A stretch of 64,000 bases of DNA from NCBI RefSeq assembly GCF_009857885.1, contig NZ_WWER01000006.1:1-64000 (forward strand), given 5' to 3'. This stretch comes from Pusillimonas sp. TS35 (GTDB lineage Bacteria; Pseudomonadota; Gammaproteobacteria; Burkholderiales; Burkholderiaceae_B). Below are positions 8,153 to 15,234 of this stretch, piece after piece. Under the pieces are notes generated by a model. It did no database searches. It worked only from the letters and a program-made list of their open reading frames with translations, and had not been told where the DNA came from. The first letter of the stretch is position 1, and the number at the start of each line of letters is the position of its first letter. A program made the translations under genes and the position numbers.

Positions 8153-8655
8153 GGCTCGTTCTTATTCCAAAACGCGCCTGCAGGCCTGACTGTGTCACCA
8201 ACATGGATAACACCTGTACGCAGGATCTTGCAGTTCAATCCTGCTCGATTGATCAGCGTCGCAAATACCTGCTTTCCCGTGACCTCTTCCAGATGCTTGC
8301 AAGGTGTCGATAGCCGGGTGGCCTGGAGCAAAGCATCGCCAATCCAAAATTGCCTGCCTACGAGATGATTGAGTGCAACGCCACTGACTGTGATGTTGCG
8401 TCTATGCTCGTGCGGTTCGAGGTCGACACTGTGATCGCGTTTCAAAGCGTCGAGTGTTTCGATCTCGAACAGCGTTACCTGACGTCCCTCTTCGGGCCGG
8501 TCCGAGTAATACCCCATGCCGCTTGCGTAGCGATCGCCCTCTATGCCCACGCCTTCGATCAGCTTCAACGAATCGAAGTACCGCATGGGCAAGTAAGCCC
8601 TAGGACAGCTGCACAAGTGTGTTACGCGCCCGAACGTGGAGGAGTCCATCACCAT
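8149..8655 (-). CDS. MOSC domain-containing protein
   Basis: A 168-residue single-domain MOSC protein. MOSC domains bind a molybdenum cofactor through a conserved cysteine, here probably Cys119 in STPCKHLEEVTG, and the segments GIEGDRYASG (38-47) and HRRNITVSG (84-92) are typical of the family. E. coli YiiM and YcbX are the best known relatives and reduce N-hydroxylated compounds. The reductase gene overlaps its 3' end by four bases, which suggests that both act as one electron-transfer unit. The gene is divergent from the RidA operon, with a group of inverted repeats in the shared 255-base control region. Confidence 0.82.
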   Translation of the reverse strand: MVMDSSTFGRVTHLCSCPRAYLPMRYFDSLKLIEGVGIEGDRYASGMGYYSDRPEEGRQVTLFEIETLDALKRDHSVDLEPHEHRRNITVSGVALNHLVGRQFWIGDALLQATRLSTPCKHLEEVTGKQVFATLINRAGLNCKILRTGVIHVGDTVRPAGAFWNKNEP

Positions 8656-8751
8656 AATGATTGTTATCCATGGATGCTTGTTAATTTCCAGTCAGCTGCC
8701 ATACGGGGCAACCTTTAAAACTCTAAAACTGCGCTGTTCCAGAAATCGTCA

Positions 8752-8772
8752 ATAAGATATAGAATATCTTAT
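8752..8772. promoter_or_regulatory. 21-bp inverted repeat, candidate operator of the divergent MOSC/RidA region
   Basis: ATAAGATAT-AGA-ATATCTTAT has perfect nine-base arms around a three-base spacer and lies in the 255-base gap between two divergent operons. A related shorter repeat (AAGATT-CT-AATCTT) follows at 8800-8813, and TGTGTC/GACAC arms lie between them (8782-8798). A transcription factor encoded locally, most plausibly the XRE/cupin protein at 10976-11557, may bind here; this is inferred. Confidence 0.5.
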
Positions 8773-8799
8773 AAGACACGATGTGTCCATACAGACACG

Positions 8800-8813
8800 A
8801 AGATTCTAATCTT
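8800..8813. promoter_or_regulatory. second inverted repeat in the MOSC/RidA control region
   Basis: AAGATT-CT-AATCTT has perfect six-base arms. The outer AAGAT/ATCTT bases are the same as in the larger repeat at 8752-8772, so the two may be a strong and a weak site for one regulator. It is about 100 bases upstream of the RidA-family start codon. Confidence 0.4.
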
Positions 8814-8910
8814 GTTTCATGACCCTGCACAACAGCGATTTCAACCAACAAGCACCGAAACATGTCGCGACGTTCTTTTTGGATGCGTCGCCGCCCCGAG
8901 GAGAAAAACC

Positions 8911-9267
8911 ATGGCAAACCTATTGCGCATCGATACCAATGAAAGAATGAGTCGCGTCGTAATTCACGGGAACACCGTTTCAGTGGCCGGCTTGACGGCA
9001 CATGACGGCACTCTCGATATCAAGGGGCAGACGCGGCAAGTGCTTGAGCGCATCGACGGCTATCTGCTGCAGGCTGGCACCGACTGGGATCACATTGTGT
9101 CTGCTCAAGTGTGGCTCAAGGACATTGCCCGAGACTATAGCGGGATGAACGAGGTATGGGAGGCATGGTTCAAGCCGGGCAGCACCCCTGCCAGGGCGAC
9201 ATGCCAGGCGGAGCTTGCACAGCAAGACCGTCTCGTAGAGATCATTATCACTGCCGCACTGCCTTGA
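8911..9267 (+). CDS. RidA/YjgF-family protein
   Basis: A 118-residue RidA-family protein. Members hydrolyse reactive enamines/imines to ketoacids and ammonia, or act as similar deaminases in degradation pathways. Arg95 in PARATCQAEL corresponds to the conserved active-site arginine, and Glu110 in LVEI to the usual glutamate. The ATG at 8911 has a GAGGAGA ribosome-binding site, which sets the start rather than the upstream in-frame ATG at 8812. It opens a plus-strand operon with a glutathione-transferase-like protein and a class II aldolase, where it may act on a nitrogen-containing intermediate. Exact substrate unknown. Confidence 0.85.
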   Translation: MANLLRIDTNERMSRVVIHGNTVSVAGLTAHDGTLDIKGQTRQVLERIDGYLLQAGTDWDHIVSAQVWLKDIARDYSGMNEVWEAWFKPGSTPARATCQAELAQQDRLVEIIITAALP

Positions 9268-9305
9268 GTACGCCAGCGAAATGCCACATTTCTGATTATT
9301 CTTTT

Positions 9306-10007
9306 ATGGGTTTCGATATGACGCTCCCCACTCCCTTGAAGTGTAGCGACGTTACACGCAATGCCACTTCGGCTTCAGGCGTGCCACCATTAGAACTGGT
9401 CGATACGCTGCTATCCGGAAACGGATGGAAAGTGCGTCTGTTGGCAGGTTACTGTGGCATACCCCTGAAACGACGCTCCTTGTCTATTGTTGATGGGGAT
9501 CTGGAAACCGCTGAATTTTCGGCAATCAATCCGCTGCGCCAAGTTCCCGCACTGAGAACTCGTGAGGGAATATGGCTGGCCGAGTCGTCGGCCATCTTGT
9601 GGTATCTCGGGGAGGGATCCGCATTTTTGCCCGATGACGTGCTGAAACGGGCACAGATCCTTCAGTGGATGATGTTCGAGCAAACCAAGCTTATGTGGAA
9701 CCTTGCTCAGCCGCGGCTATGGATTGCCTTGCGTCAGAGCATGGACCAAGACGATCCACGGGCGCAACGCTGGCGCGCTCGAGGCTATGCTGCCCTGGAA
9801 GTGCTGAGCAAACAGCTTGGGCACCATGCGTTCGTAGCTTCGGATCAACCAACCATCGCAGATGTCGCACTGTATCCGTACATCCGAATGGCGCACCAAG
9901 GCGGCTATGATCTGGCGCGGTTTGACCAGATGTCGGAATGGCTATTGAGAATGCGCAGCCTGCCCGGCCACACGCCGCTTATCGAAGGCGATTCAGCCAG
10001 CGCTTGA
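9306..10007 (+). CDS. glutathione S-transferase family protein
   Basis: A 233-residue protein with a thioredoxin-like N-terminal domain (LELVDTLLSGNGWKVRLLAGYCGIP) and helical C-terminal domain. Ser in LLSGNGWKVR is the probable glutathione-activating residue, VPAL carries the cis-proline and ESSAI contacts glutathione in the family. About 25 extra residues precede the usual family start, so the true start may be 9306 or 9318. It lies 38 bases after the RidA gene and before an aldolase gene, in an apparent catabolic operon. Relatives include maleylacetoacetate isomerases and dehalogenating transferases; nothing here allows a choice. Confidence 0.82.
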   Translation: MGFDMTLPTPLKCSDVTRNATSASGVPPLELVDTLLSGNGWKVRLLAGYCGIPLKRRSLSIVDGDLETAEFSAINPLRQVPALRTREGIWLAESSAILWYLGEGSAFLPDDVLKRAQILQWMMFEQTKLMWNLAQPRLWIALRQSMDQDDPRAQRWRARGYAALEVLSKQLGHHAFVASDQPTIADVALYPYIRMAHQGGYDLARFDQMSEWLLRMRSLPGHTPLIEGDSASA

Positions 10008-10076
10008 ATCAACGGTTTTTGTTCAAAGAAGCAGTAACCCTTTACGTTATGTATGAGCTGCTATGGAGAGGCGATT

Positions 10077-10859
10077 ATGGCAAGCACAATGGAAATGACC
10101 AAGCAGGAACTGGTGGCCCAGGCTCAAACTCGGATGCAGAACTCTTTCACGATACCCGAGCGCAGCATTCGCGAAAAATTGGCGATAACCAGCCGGGTGC
10201 TGTACGACGGTGGACACGATTCGGGCTTGGCGGGCCAGCTCACCGCACGCGGCACAGAACCCGGCACGTACTATACGCAACGGCTCGGTTTGGGATTCGA
10301 CGAAATTACAGTCTCCAACATCCTGTTGGTTAATGAGGACCTCGACGTCCTTGAGGGGCACGGCATGCCCAACCCTGCCAACCGTTTTCATTCATGGATT
10401 TATCGGCATAGGCCAGATGTGCAATGTATCGTGCATACCCATCCACTTCATGCCGCCTCGCTATCGATGCTGGAAACGCCGTTGGTGGTGTCTCATATGG
10501 ATAATTGTCCCTTGTATGACGACTGTGCCTTTTTGCAAGAGTGGCCCGGCGTGCCAGTCGGCAACGAAGAGGGTGAGCTGATCTCCCAGGCGCTGGGCGA
10601 CAAGCGGGCCATCCTTTTGGCGCATCATGGGCTGCTAGTCGCGGCAACTTCAGTAGAAGAGGCTTGCATTCTGTCCTTACAGTTCGAACGGGCAGCAAAA
10701 ATGCAGCTTCTGGCAATGGCTGCGGGCTCTATCAAGCCCATACAACCGGAACTTGGCCGCGAGGCGCATGACTGGATCCTGAAGCCGCGCCGTACGCAAA
10801 TCGGCTTTGAGTACTACGCCCGCAAAGCCTTGGCGCGCCACCCCGACGTACTTCGGTAA
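10077..10859 (+). CDS. class II aldolase/adducin family protein
   Basis: A 260-residue member of the class II aldolase/adducin family, zinc enzymes that cleave or decarboxylate hydroxylated acids and sugar phosphates. The metal-binding histidines are seen in HTHP (His120, His122) and AHHG (near His183), and Glu in FHSWIYRHRPDVQCIVHTH context is typical. The start ATG at 10077 follows GGAGAGGCG. It is the third gene of the RidA-GST-aldolase operon and is followed by an XRE/cupin regulator. The family is broad and includes hydroxy-acid decarboxylases, so no substrate is assigned. Confidence 0.83.
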   Translation: MASTMEMTKQELVAQAQTRMQNSFTIPERSIREKLAITSRVLYDGGHDSGLAGQLTARGTEPGTYYTQRLGLGFDEITVSNILLVNEDLDVLEGHGMPNPANRFHSWIYRHRPDVQCIVHTHPLHAASLSMLETPLVVSHMDNCPLYDDCAFLQEWPGVPVGNEEGELISQALGDKRAILLAHHGLLVAATSVEEACILSLQFERAAKMQLLAMAAGSIKPIQPELGREAHDWILKPRRTQIGFEYYARKALARHPDVLR

Positions 10860-10975
10860 GATGATATTGCGCGCCAGCGCCGGGCCTGCGGTCCGGTGTG
10901 CTCTTCGAGAGGCGTAGACGCACGGAAATCAGGCATACTTTAATAGTTGGAGTCATCCCTGTATCCGTTCCGTCC

Positions 10976-11557
10976 ATGCAAAACCTGCCATACCGACTAA
11001 AAGCCCTGCGTAGACAGCACCAGCTCTCGCTTGACCAACTGGCACAGCGCAGTGGCTTAACCAAGAGCTATCTTTCCAAGCTGGAGCGTGGTATCAGCGA
11101 ACCCTCCATTTCAACGGTTCTCAAACTTGTGGAGGCCTACGGTATCGGTATCGCCGAGCTTATGGGCACGGGCGAGGAAGGCAGCAATAACATATGTGTC
11201 GTTCGCAGCCACGAACGTACGCCCCTTGATCGCCATGGGTCGAAAGCAGGCTATCGTTATGAGGCGGTCGCCGGCAAACGTCTCGTCAAATCGATGAACC
11301 CGTTCATCGTCCATCCCCCGCGTGAAAACCAGGCTGCTCCAGACTCCTTCCCTCACTCGGGGGAAGAGTTCATGCTGATCCTGAAAGGAAGCGTGTCGAT
11401 CTCGATCGGTGGCGAGCAGTTCGACCTTGCAAAGGGCGATTCCATCTACTTTGATGCCGAGCTTCCACACCAGCTCCGCACCACCAGCAAAGGTGACGCG
11501 GAAGTGCTTGTTGTTACAACGCGAGAAGACAATCCGTATATACGAAGCGCTGAATAA
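10976..11557 (+). CDS. XRE-family regulator with C-terminal cupin domain
   Basis: A 193-residue regulator with an N-terminal lambda-repressor-like helix-turn-helix (residues 7-60; LSLDQLAQRSGLTKSYLSKLERG) and a C-terminal cupin (about 115-190; HSGEEFMLILKGSVSISIGGEQFDLAKGDSIYFDAELPHQ). Such proteins, relatives of PuuR, sense a small molecule in the cupin. The start at 10976 gives the standard family N-terminus. It closes the plus-strand RidA operon after 116 bases and is the best candidate for binding the inverted repeats at 8752-8813. Regulation of both divergent operons is inferred from position. Confidence 0.85.
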   Translation: MQNLPYRLKALRRQHQLSLDQLAQRSGLTKSYLSKLERGISEPSISTVLKLVEAYGIGIAELMGTGEEGSNNICVVRSHERTPLDRHGSKAGYRYEAVAGKRLVKSMNPFIVHPPRENQAAPDSFPHSGEEFMLILKGSVSISIGGEQFDLAKGDSIYFDAELPHQLRTTSKGDAEVLVVTTREDNPYIRSAE

Positions 11558-11661
11558 TAAAATGAGCACACAACGAGCGCTTAGCGGGGGGGCTTAACAC
11601 GCACGCTCAAGCAAAACAGAATTTTGATGGGCTGTTTGCGGTTGCGATGTTTTGTCTGCGC

Positions 11662-12600
11662 TCATGGCGTACTCGCTAGCCACTGAACCCCCGCTTGCTC
11701 AAGTGCGAGCGCAACCGGTCGCAGGTGCGTCATAAATTCCGCTTGCAGGGTGTTTGCGATAAGGGGGTAGCGACTCATCATCGGCTGGCCAATTACCACC
11801 GTGCGATGAAGTTCTGGTGTGATGATGGGGGCGGCGATTAGCCTTTCTGCCGCAAGCTCGGGCGCGATCGCCATGACAGGAAGAATCGCATAACCGACAC
11901 CGCGTTCGACGAGTTCTAGCTGAAGCGATGTGTCATCTGATTCGGCGACGATATTTAGATTGACGCCGATGATGGTGCAGGCCCGATCAATCAAATGGCG
12001 GAGGCCTTGCGATCCGCCGGGTACAACCAGTGGCATGCGGGCTACGCTGGCGAGTGTGACCGGATCGGTGATGCGTAAGCCGGAGCATGGCAGGCCAACC
12101 ACGTGCAACGGCTCGCGCAATACTGGCGTGACGCTGAGTAATTCTGATGGGCGGTAATCCCCCAGCAGTCCGATGTCGAGTTGGCCGCGTTCTAGCCCGT
12201 CCTGAAGCGCCGGCGTGAAGCCGGTGGTGACGCTTACTCTCAAATCTGGGTGTTGGCGACGAAGCGATGTGATGATAGGCACGGTGAGTGCTGAAGCAAG
12301 ACTGGGCAGCATGCCAATAGAGACCGCGCCGCTCAGGCCGGTCGTTGACACGGCGATATCCGCTTTGGCCTGGTCCAGGGCCTGCAGGGACACGCGAACC
12401 TGATCGAGAAACCGCCGGCCAGGTGCGGTAAGCACCATGCCTAGGCGGTTGCGTTCGAATAATGGCGTGCCAAGTTCTTCTTCGAGTTGACGCAATTGCC
12501 GCGATAGCGCGGGTTGCACCACATGCAATAGCGTTGCTGCGCGGGTAAGGCTGCCGGTTTCCGCGATAGCCAAAACGGTCCGTAGCTGTTTGATATCCAC
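11662..12600 (-). CDS. LysR-family transcriptional regulator (Nac/CynR-like)
   Basis: A 312-residue LysR-type regulator with the winged helix-turn-helix at the N-terminus (MDIKQLRTVLAIAETGSLTRAATLLHVVQPALSRQLRQLEEELG) and a periplasmic-binding-protein-like effector domain. It is divergent from the MaoC-DUF35-thiolase operon beginning at 12785, with 184 bases between them, the classic arrangement for a LysR activator and its target. It ends convergently with the XRE/cupin gene. The effector is presumably an acid or CoA ester of the pathway it controls; this is inferred. Confidence 0.88.
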   Translation of the reverse strand: MDIKQLRTVLAIAETGSLTRAATLLHVVQPALSRQLRQLEEELGTPLFERNRLGMVLTAPGRRFLDQVRVSLQALDQAKADIAVSTTGLSGAVSIGMLPSLASALTVPIITSLRRQHPDLRVSVTTGFTPALQDGLERGQLDIGLLGDYRPSELLSVTPVLREPLHVVGLPCSGLRITDPVTLASVARMPLVVPGGSQGLRHLIDRACTIIGVNLNIVAESDDTSLQLELVERGVGYAILPVMAIAPELAAERLIAAPIITPELHRTVVIGQPMMSRYPLIANTLQAEFMTHLRPVALALEQAGVQWLASTP

Positions 12601-12784
12601 GCCAAGTCTCCAGTTTGAGGTATGCCGAACTGCTATGGCACCTCTAGAAACTTGTTAATTGTGTGCCGCATCGACCCGAGTCTACCATTTCTCTCACATC
12701 GTGGATCCATCTGCGAGTTGCCATGAGGCGGCGGCCAACATCAACTGCTAGCCGCCGGTTTTATACGAGCGAGAAGGGGGGAGT

Positions 12785-13204
12785 GTGAATCTGTACTACG
12801 ACGATTTCGAGATCGGGCAGTCGTACCCGATATATGAGTGTTCAATTTCCGCCGACGATATAGCGGCCCATCGCGCTAGCTACGAATGCAGCTTTGATTG
12901 GGAGCGAGACGACGAGCAGAGCTGTGACGAGGGAGTGGTTTCGCCGTTCTCCCTTAATAGCTTTCTCGCAATACGGGCATCGTTTGGCATGCCCGACGGC
13001 GTGCTGCACGCGAGGGAGACGCTGCACATGCATGCGCCGGCTTATGTGTCGGATCGCCTGAGTGTGAAATTGTCCGTATTGGACAAATACGAACATAACG
13101 GACGACCGTTCATTGTTTTTCGTCATCACATCATCCGAGAGAAGGGCGAGTTGGTTATGGAGATTGATCGCACGTTGTGCTGGATAAAGAAGGAGGGGGT
13201 GTGA
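12785..13204 (+). CDS. MaoC-like hot-dog hydratase subunit (ChsH1-like)
   Basis: A 139-residue single hot-dog-fold protein of the MaoC/FAS1-dehydratase group. The region GVVSPFSLNSFLAIRASFGMPDGVLHARETLHMHAPAYVSDRLSVKLSV is typical of the half-domain that binds acyl-CoA but often lacks the catalytic pair, as in one subunit of heterodimeric enoyl-CoA hydratases. It starts with GTG at 12785 preceded by a purine-rich AAGGGGGGAG. The next gene, a second MaoC-like protein, begins inside its stop codon, so the two are made together and probably assemble as a heterodimer. First gene of a seven-gene operon divergent from a LysR gene. Confidence 0.75.
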   Translation: MNLYYDDFEIGQSYPIYECSISADDIAAHRASYECSFDWERDDEQSCDEGVVSPFSLNSFLAIRASFGMPDGVLHARETLHMHAPAYVSDRLSVKLSVLDKYEHNGRPFIVFRHHIIREKGELVMEIDRTLCWIKKEGV

Positions 13205-13596
13205 TGGAACTCAACGTGGGAGCGCAGTACCGTGCCCGCATGCCTGGCGCGTGTCAAAAACAAGTGAATGCGTTCGGGCGTCTGATGGGGACAGCTGGCC
13301 GTATTCATACCGACCCAGAATGGGCGGCCGCTTCGCCTGCGGGGGGCGTACTGGTGCAGGGCGGGCTAGTCATGGCGCCTCTGCACGAACTGATGGTCCG
13401 GCTGCTGGGCATAGATCGTTGGTTGCGCCAGTCCAGGGTGGTGATCAAAATCATTTCATTTACCCGTCTGAATGAGCCCATTACGCTCACCGCCCGTGTC
13501 GAGGAGGTGAATGCCGAAGGGATCAAGTTCGGCGTGAGCTGGGTCAAGGATGATGGCACTACGGTGATGGTGGCCGATGTGCATGCGCGACATTGA
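13204..13596 (+). CDS. MaoC-like hot-dog hydratase subunit (second of pair)
   Basis: A 130-residue MaoC-like protein with GRLMGTAGRIHTDPEWAAASPAGGVLVQGGLVMAPL, the hydratase-2 type segment with His in the IHTDPE motif as probable catalytic residue. Its ATG overlaps the TGA of the preceding MaoC gene (TGATG at 13202-13206), so the two are translationally coupled. In actinobacterial steroid side-chain breakdown, ChsH1 and the MaoC part of ChsH2 form such a heterodimer that hydrates an enoyl-CoA with a branched chain; the DUF35 part of ChsH2 corresponds to the next gene here. Equivalent function is inferred from the gene set. Confidence 0.75.
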   Translation: MELNVGAQYRARMPGACQKQVNAFGRLMGTAGRIHTDPEWAAASPAGGVLVQGGLVMAPLHELMVRLLGIDRWLRQSRVVIKIISFTRLNEPITLTARVEEVNAEGIKFGVSWVKDDGTTVMVADVHARH

Positions 13597-13613
13597 GTTC
13601 ATGAGGGGTAGAT

Positions 13614-14021
13614 ATGCAACAGACCATTGAATGCGACTCAGCGCCAGTGGCAATGGAAGTAGGGCCTGAACAGTTTTTTCGAAAAATGCTGGAGCAGGGG
13701 AAGTTCATGATCCAGCGTTGTGAACGGACGGGGAGAGCCGTATTTTATCCGCGTGTCGTCTCGCCTTTCGGTGGCGGGCCACTTCGTTGGGAGCCCGCAA
13801 GCGGACGCGGAACGGTGTATTCCGTGACGACTGTGCACCGTCGCGAGGACCGGGGTGGTGATTACAGCATAGTGCTAGTAGACCTTGAGGAAGGAGTGCG
13901 TCTGATGAGCACTGTCGTGGATATAGATCCGGCGGACGTGCGTATCGGTATGTCGGTTCATGCTGAGGTGAGGCGTACGCATGACGGAGAGCCGCGTGTG
14001 GTGTTTGTGATGGCGTATTGA
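13614..14021 (+). CDS. DUF35 OB-fold protein, zinc-ribbon cysteines mostly lost
   Basis: A 135-residue DUF35 protein, the OB-fold partner of thiolase-like enzymes. Residues 20-60 align with the N-terminal helix and rubredoxin-like zinc ribbon, but only one cysteine is left (QRCERTGRAVFYPRVVSP); the second CxxC knuckle is absent, unlike the DUF35 protein at 42488 with all four cysteines. The C-terminal OB part (GTVYSVTTVHRREDRGGDYSIVLVDLEEGVRLMSTVVDI) is typical. It ends inside the start region of the next thiolase-like gene. In ChsH2/Ltp2 the DUF35 domain forms the complex with the aldolase; the same role is inferred here. Confidence 0.75.
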   Translation: MQQTIECDSAPVAMEVGPEQFFRKMLEQGKFMIQRCERTGRAVFYPRVVSPFGGGPLRWEPASGRGTVYSVTTVHRREDRGGDYSIVLVDLEEGVRLMSTVVDIDPADVRIGMSVHAEVRRTHDGEPRVVFVMAY

Positions 14022-14023
14022 GC

Positions 14024-15208
14024 ATGTGGGCTTCGATGGATAACGGAATGAGGAAGATGACAAATACTGTAAGAGGTGCCGCAGCGATCGTAGGTGTGGG
14101 AACGACGTCAAGTTGGAACAGTCCTGGTTATTCCGCACTTGACCAACTGGGTATTGCAGTTCAGGCGGCTGCCGACGATGCCGGCATACACGTGAACGAT
14201 ATAGACGGACTGTTTACGTCGACGCTTGCGCATTTCATGCCGGCGCTCTCTGTGGCGGAGTATCTTGGCATCTATCCATCGTATATGGACGGAACCAATA
14301 TCGGCGGATCATCGTTCCTGGCTCATCTGTTGTCCGCAACGCTGGCACTGCAGGCCGGATTGTGCCGTGTAGCATGTATTTGCTACGGCTCAAATCAATT
14401 GTCAGCGGGTGGAAAGCTCAGTACGTTGACGGAACCTTCGCCGTGGGAGCTGCCATATTCCCCGCGCAACCCCATAAGCGGCTATGCGCTTGCGACGGCT
14501 CGGCACATGCATGAATACGGCACTACGCGCGAACACTTGGCGCATGTGGCGGTTTCGGCGCGCCGCTGGGCGCAACGCAATCCTGCTGCGTACGAGCGTG
14601 GCCCGCTGACGGTGGAGGATGCGTTGGCCTCGCGTCCCATCTCGGCCCCGCTGACCTTGCGAGATTGCTGTCTGGTGACTGATGGGGGAGGTGCCATGAT
14701 TCTCGTGGCGGCCGAGCGCGCCGGGGACTACCCGAAGCCGCCTGCCTATGTGTTGGGGGTGGGCGAAGCCACCACCCATCGTCAAGTGTCGGCGATGGCC
14801 GACCTTACGGTGACGGGTGCCGCCCAATCCGGCCACCGTGCATTTGAGATGGCTCGCGTCGGCCCGAACGACATAGATGTTCTACAGCTATACGACGCTT
14901 TTACGATCAACACCATACTTTTTCTAGAAGACTTGGGTTATTGCAGAAAAGGTGAGGGCGGGCCGTTCGTTGCTTCGGGCGCCATTGCTCCGGGCGGTAC
15001 GCTTCCCGTTAACACCAACGGGGGAGGGTTGTCGTGCAATCACCCAGGTATGTACGGAATTTTTGCGGCAATCGAAGCGGTGCATCAAGTGCGCGGCACT
15101 GCCGGCGACCGCCAGGTGGAAGGCGCAGAGTTGGCCCTGGCGCACGGTAATGGCGGTCAACTCGCCAGTCAGGTAACTGCCATCCTGGGTGCGAGTAGCA
15201 CCCTCTAA
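14024..15208 (+). CDS. thiolase-fold protein lacking the catalytic cysteine, Ltp2-type aldolase candidate
   Basis: A roughly 394-residue SCP-x/thiolase-fold protein. At the usual nucleophile segment it reads TNIGGSSF (91-98) instead of NACSSGS, so Cys is missing; the HDAF motif is LYDAFT (Tyr290), GHPxGATG is NHPGMYG, and the C-terminal CxG is HGNGG. It therefore cannot be an ordinary thiolase. Ltp2-type steroid side-chain aldolases show the same kind of replacement and work with a DUF35 partner, as encoded just upstream. Starts possible at 14024, 14036, 14048 or 14057; the first ATG after the DUF35 stop is given, but 14057 (after GAGGAAG) is equally plausible. Confidence 0.78.
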   Translation: MWASMDNGMRKMTNTVRGAAAIVGVGTTSSWNSPGYSALDQLGIAVQAAADDAGIHVNDIDGLFTSTLAHFMPALSVAEYLGIYPSYMDGTNIGGSSFLAHLLSATLALQAGLCRVACICYGSNQLSAGGKLSTLTEPSPWELPYSPRNPISGYALATARHMHEYGTTREHLAHVAVSARRWAQRNPAAYERGPLTVEDALASRPISAPLTLRDCCLVTDGGGAMILVAAERAGDYPKPPAYVLGVGEATTHRQVSAMADLTVTGAAQSGHRAFEMARVGPNDIDVLQLYDAFTINTILFLEDLGYCRKGEGGPFVASGAIAPGGTLPVNTNGGGLSCNHPGMYGIFAAIEAVHQVRGTAGDRQVEGAELALAHGNGGQLASQVTAILGASSTL

Positions 15209-15234
15209 TTACAGACAAGCAAGCAGGAGAAAGC

